Of a stretch of DNA of 64,000 nt, positions 60,992 through 64,000 are shown piece by piece. Within the stretch, counting starts at the first letter, position 1, and the number at the start of each line of letters is the position of its first letter. The stretch covers positions 1 to 64,000 of the forward strand of contig NZ_JACSQT010000005.1 in the NCBI RefSeq assembly GCF_014836495.1, read 5' to 3'. Under the pieces are notes generated by a model. The model had not been told where the DNA came from and ran no database searches. It saw only the letters and a program-made list of their open reading frames with translations. The translations under genes and the position numbers were made by a program. The stretch comes from Cytobacillus stercorigallinarum. Lineage in GTDB: Bacteria; Bacillota; Bacilli; Bacillales; Cytobacillaceae.

Positions 60992-63229
60992 CTACCAACC
61001 ATTAGATTTTACCCAGTTGACTAATGTATTTGATATGATCCTTGCATTGACATAAGGGGGTAATAAATTAGTCATTGCTTCAAAAGGAGCGCCAACCCAT
61101 AAAATATCATCATCAATCATAATAAATGCAAAGCTCGGATGACCTTTCATATGACTAGCAGAAGGAAGCTCAGATAAATGCGTCTCGCTACAAATTGTAA
61201 GTAATCCCCTTTTAATAAGTGATTGAAATACTTCTAAGTAAGGGGATTGAACACTAAATGTCCTTGGCAAACCAACGATCACTTGTTTTTTGGCATGATG
61301 TAAATCATAGAGTAAGCGTTCGCGCTTTTTAGCATAATGCCAAGACAATTTCGGATGCGAGTGATTCATCCATTGCCCTATTTCAGCGGGACCAATTACA
61401 TGTCCTTCGCTTATTTGATGTTGCCATAATTTTTTCCATATTTTCTTACTTGATACATGGCGTCTTATAAACGTACCATTTGCGATATGAATAAACTTCC
61501 CTTTTGTACGTGTAAGCGCAACATTCAATAAACGTTCACTATTTTGACCGGTTAATAACATACCTGGTCTTGTTTCTGGATCCCCATCGACTGTATCAAA
61601 TATCATCATATCCTGTTCACTCCCTTGAAAGCGATGGACAGTTGCTGACACAATTTGCGCAGTCATTTTCTCCTTCTCATAGATTTCATCTAAGAACTGT
61701 GTCATTAATATCGCTTGTGCTCTATAAGGTGTGACGTAGCCTATTGAGCGATTGCCTGCCTTATAAGCCTCATGAATAAGTTGAAAAGAGAGCAATAGTT
61801 GCCAGAGATTCACGCGAGAATGCGTTGCTTTTTCCTTTATGCAATAGGCACCTGTACTCGATGTATCTAACAATATAGAGGCACGCATAGGAAATGGTTG
61901 ACTTTCTACAATGTTCTCTCTCGTTTGATAGACAGAATGATGATCGACTACGAGGGACTGATAAATATATTCATTAGTGAATTTTGATATATCTGGGTGC
62001 ATTCTTCTTTGTTCATTTAATAAGAATAACTGTGGATGAAGTTTCCCTTTATTCTCTTGGTTAACGACACCAGCATGGTGAAAAATATCTTCCTGTAACC
62101 ATTTCTTCACAAAAGGATGCTTTGCTGAAGCAATTGGCGGTAGCTGTTTAAAATCTCCACAGATAATTGTCCGTTTTCCTAGAGAAGTAGCAAGAGCAAT
62201 TTGAGGGATGTATGCCATACTTGCTTCATCTAAAATAATATAGTCGAATTCATCTTCATAGATGAGCGGATCAGTTGCCATTTTCGCCAATGTTGTACCA
62301 ATGATTCTTGATTGCTTCACGAGGGTATTTTCTTTTTTCTTCAATTTTTCATGTAATGTATGAAGCTTTTTTTCTATTTCAACTAATTGCCTACTATCAC
62401 GTTGGCTAAAGGAAGAAGATAGATCTAATTTTAATCCTGCTCTTTCCTCCATTAATTGATTTTTCTCTTCTATTAAATCACCATCACTAATGTTCAATAA
62501 ACCTGTCGCTGTAATTGAAACAAACTGCTTCATGAATTCATCCGATTGTCTGCCATATCTTAATAGATCACCGAGATTATATTTCTCCTTCTTCAAGAGA
62601 AACTGATAAACTTCCGCCATAAGAACATCCACTGCTTGATTACTATGTGCGACAACTAATATCCGCTGATTTTTTAAATATTTATTTGCAGCTACTCTTG
62701 CTAACGTATAGGTTTTACCGGTTCCTGGAGGTCCCCAAACATAAGTAATTGGATTATACTTCGATCGTAGTACTAATTCATGTAATGGTGATTTAATTTT
62801 ATCTTGCGGATGTTTTACCTCAGTTGAGGGATTCATCAGATGCTTTATTCTTACTCTTTTTTTCTTTTGATCCTTTATTTCCGCTAGCCTCTGAAAGAGT
62901 TGATCTAACAACTCCCAAGGGTCATGCTGTAATTGGGCTTCATGAATATCTTCACCGAGATAATCTTCTATCGTTACAATGATATTTTTCCCTTCTACCG
63001 ATACCATCCGGCCCTTTGACTTTCTTTCACCCCAAAGAACGGTAATGGTTGAACCAATTGGAATCGATAAAGGAAAATGAACTTCAAAGTAATAACTATA
63101 GCCCTCTTTTGCGTCTAATTTTCTTCCAGCAAAAAGATGATAGCTCTTACTACCAAATTGTTTTAAATGACTGATTTCTGCTGCAATCGCTTTTTGCCAC
63201 TCTTTTATATAAACTTTTGTTGATACCAT
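60992..63229 (-). CDS. UPF1-like SF1 helicase with C-terminal PLD-like domain
   Basis: At 745 residues, the N-terminal beta-rich region (1 to about 150) is followed by an SF1B core: Walker A VWGPPGTGKTYTL (about 168), RILVVAHSNQAVD (Ia), IILDEASMAYIPQ (II), CGDFKQLPP (III), LNEQRRMHPDI (IV), VSATVHRFQGSEQDMMIFD (V) and LNVALTRTKGKFIHI (VI). A coiled insert lies at about 250-300. The last about 120 residues resemble a phospholipase-D-like fold without clear HKD motifs. Whether it acts on RNA or DNA cannot be told. Confidence 0.82.
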   Translation of the reverse strand: MVSTKVYIKEWQKAIAAEISHLKQFGSKSYHLFAGRKLDAKEGYSYYFEVHFPLSIPIGSTITVLWGERKSKGRMVSVEGKNIIVTIEDYLGEDIHEAQLQHDPWELLDQLFQRLAEIKDQKKKRVRIKHLMNPSTEVKHPQDKIKSPLHELVLRSKYNPITYVWGPPGTGKTYTLARVAANKYLKNQRILVVAHSNQAVDVLMAEVYQFLLKKEKYNLGDLLRYGRQSDEFMKQFVSITATGLLNISDGDLIEEKNQLMEERAGLKLDLSSSFSQRDSRQLVEIEKKLHTLHEKLKKKENTLVKQSRIIGTTLAKMATDPLIYEDEFDYIILDEASMAYIPQIALATSLGKRTIICGDFKQLPPIASAKHPFVKKWLQEDIFHHAGVVNQENKGKLHPQLFLLNEQRRMHPDISKFTNEYIYQSLVVDHHSVYQTRENIVESQPFPMRASILLDTSSTGAYCIKEKATHSRVNLWQLLLSFQLIHEAYKAGNRSIGYVTPYRAQAILMTQFLDEIYEKEKMTAQIVSATVHRFQGSEQDMMIFDTVDGDPETRPGMLLTGQNSERLLNVALTRTKGKFIHIANGTFIRRHVSSKKIWKKLWQHQISEGHVIGPAEIGQWMNHSHPKLSWHYAKKRERLLYDLHHAKKQVIVGLPRTFSVQSPYLEVFQSLIKRGLLTICSETHLSELPSASHMKGHPSFAFIMIDDDILWVGAPFEAMTNLLPPYVNARIISNTLVNWVKSNGW

Positions 63230-63375
63230 TCACTCATACTTCCTTTGTTTTCATTCATAAATATTTACTATACCATATTTACGAACAAGTAGACGCTACT
63301 TGCAATAAAAAGATCACTAGCCTATATGCCATTTTTCAATAAAAGATTTCAGCTCCATACTTAGTACATAAATAA

Positions 63376-64000
63376 TCAAATTGCTCTGTAATCCTTAGGT
63401 AAATCACCTTTTAGGAGCCACCTTTCAACCATATCATTAAACAAGTCAGGTTTTGCCAAAGGAAAGCCATGACCAATTTTCGGTAAAATCACTCCTTGGC
63501 AATTTAAATGAGAAGCTACAATGTCTGTTGCCGATTTTTTCATTACCGCCTTTTCTTTCTCACCGACAGTAACCAGTATTTTCGTTTCTGCCTGTTTAAA
63601 TGCTTTAGGTATTCGAAACGACATGTTTTCTTGTAATACTCTAATGAAGGTTTCCATTTCCATTCGAGCACTTTCTTCATAATACTTTTCAAAGTAAGCT
63701 TCATTTACGTACAATGTTTTAGCTTGGATTCTGGAAAAATATTTATTTTTGATTAAAGGAAATGACCATTTGATTGTGGGTATTATCCATTTTTCTATGT
63801 GTGGATAGGGCCTGACCAAAGCACTATTGATGATGGCAAAATCTATTAAATAGGGTTTCATGCTTAATATTTGTATAATCACTTGCGCTCCTAGAGAAAA
63901 GCCGATTAGTATTATTTTCTTACCGCTCGCTTTTTGTTCGATTAAGTTTATAACTAATTCTGCACTACCTTTTATGGTAAATTTAATATCATCACTGTGT
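63376..64000 (-). CDS. Alpha/beta hydrolase, N-terminus outside the window
   Basis: The frame is open from the stop at 63376 to the window edge. The nucleophile elbow GFSLGAQ (near 63890) supplies the catalytic Ser, and the His is in PKIGHGFPLAKPD near the C-terminus. The helical cap has YVNEAYFEKYYEESARMEME. A GTG at 63882 is not the true start, because the elbow lies upstream of it. It is a small esterase/lipase-like enzyme of unknown substrate. Confidence 0.8.
   Translation of the reverse strand, partial: HSDDIKFTIKGSAELVINLIEQKASGKKIILIGFSLGAQVIIQILSMKPYLIDFAIINSALVRPYPHIEKWIIPTIKWSFPLIKNKYFSRIQAKTLYVNEAYFEKYYEESARMEMETFIRVLQENMSFRIPKAFKQAETKILVTVGEKEKAVMKKSATDIVASHLNCQGVILPKIGHGFPLAKPDLFNDMVERWLLKGDLPKDYRAI

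Noticed and set aside
1-64000. CRISPR arrays, rRNA, tRNA, prophage or restriction-modification genes
   Set aside because: No regularly spaced direct repeats, no conserved RNA sequences and no matching genes were seen on reading through.

Overview
The window is AT-rich DNA with strong AGGAGG-type ribosome sites, tightly overlapping operons and many intrinsic terminators. Gene content is that of a Bacillaceae member (Bacillus or a close genus): bmrCD, ylmA, yteA, ykuK, yurR, des-desK-desR, dacC, ispA, pbpF, azoR, and thi genes behind TPP riboswitches. No rRNA, tRNA, CRISPR array or prophage was seen. All assignments come from reading the sequence; no database search was run.

Left end (1-3.6 kb): an accessory island. 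A Tn3-family transposase gene is split by a compact 2.1-kb element (127-2254). The element has TGT...ACA termini, AAATAAAGT-type repeated end sites and a 5-bp target duplication, so it looks like a Tn7-like transposon without transposition genes. It carries a CxxC AhpD-like protein, an LrpC-like regulator and a cupin, with four copies of a GCCCGAT-centred repeat between them.

3.8-25 kb: mostly housekeeping. An AraC/GyrI-like regulator is followed by a secreted protein and the heterodimeric ABC exporter bmrC-bmrD. The exporter sits behind a 21-codon leader ORF, a hairpin at its ribosome site and an intrinsic terminator. Next come ylmA, a flavin reductase coupled to murB, an arylamine N-acetyltransferase, yteA, a prolyl 4-hydroxylase, oxidoreductases, oligoendopeptidase F and azoR. 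The thiW-thiD-thiM-thiE operon is preceded by two tandem TPP riboswitches, each with its own terminator.

26-44.6 kb: shikimate kinase, a branched-chain aminotransferase, the cold-shock desaturase operon des-desK-desR, a Suv3-like helicase with a zinc ribbon, a decayed YceI gene, and an operon joining TetR, two SMR efflux subunits and spermidine synthase. Then follow dacC, an alkyltransferase-like repair protein, intracellular protease IspA and a Mug-type glycosylase.

44.7-55 kb: a 2-aminoethylphosphonate module. A DeoR regulator, a three-gene ABC importer, phnW and phnX are followed by the remains of a class III aminotransferase. Next to it is a divergent TRAP transporter whose two promoters share an identical 12-bp site.

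55-64 kb: an S41 peptidase, cyclophilin, an HD hydrolase, PbpF, a UPF1-like helicase and a partial alpha/beta hydrolase. Several very small membrane-protein ORFs with plausible ribosome sites lie in the gaps.
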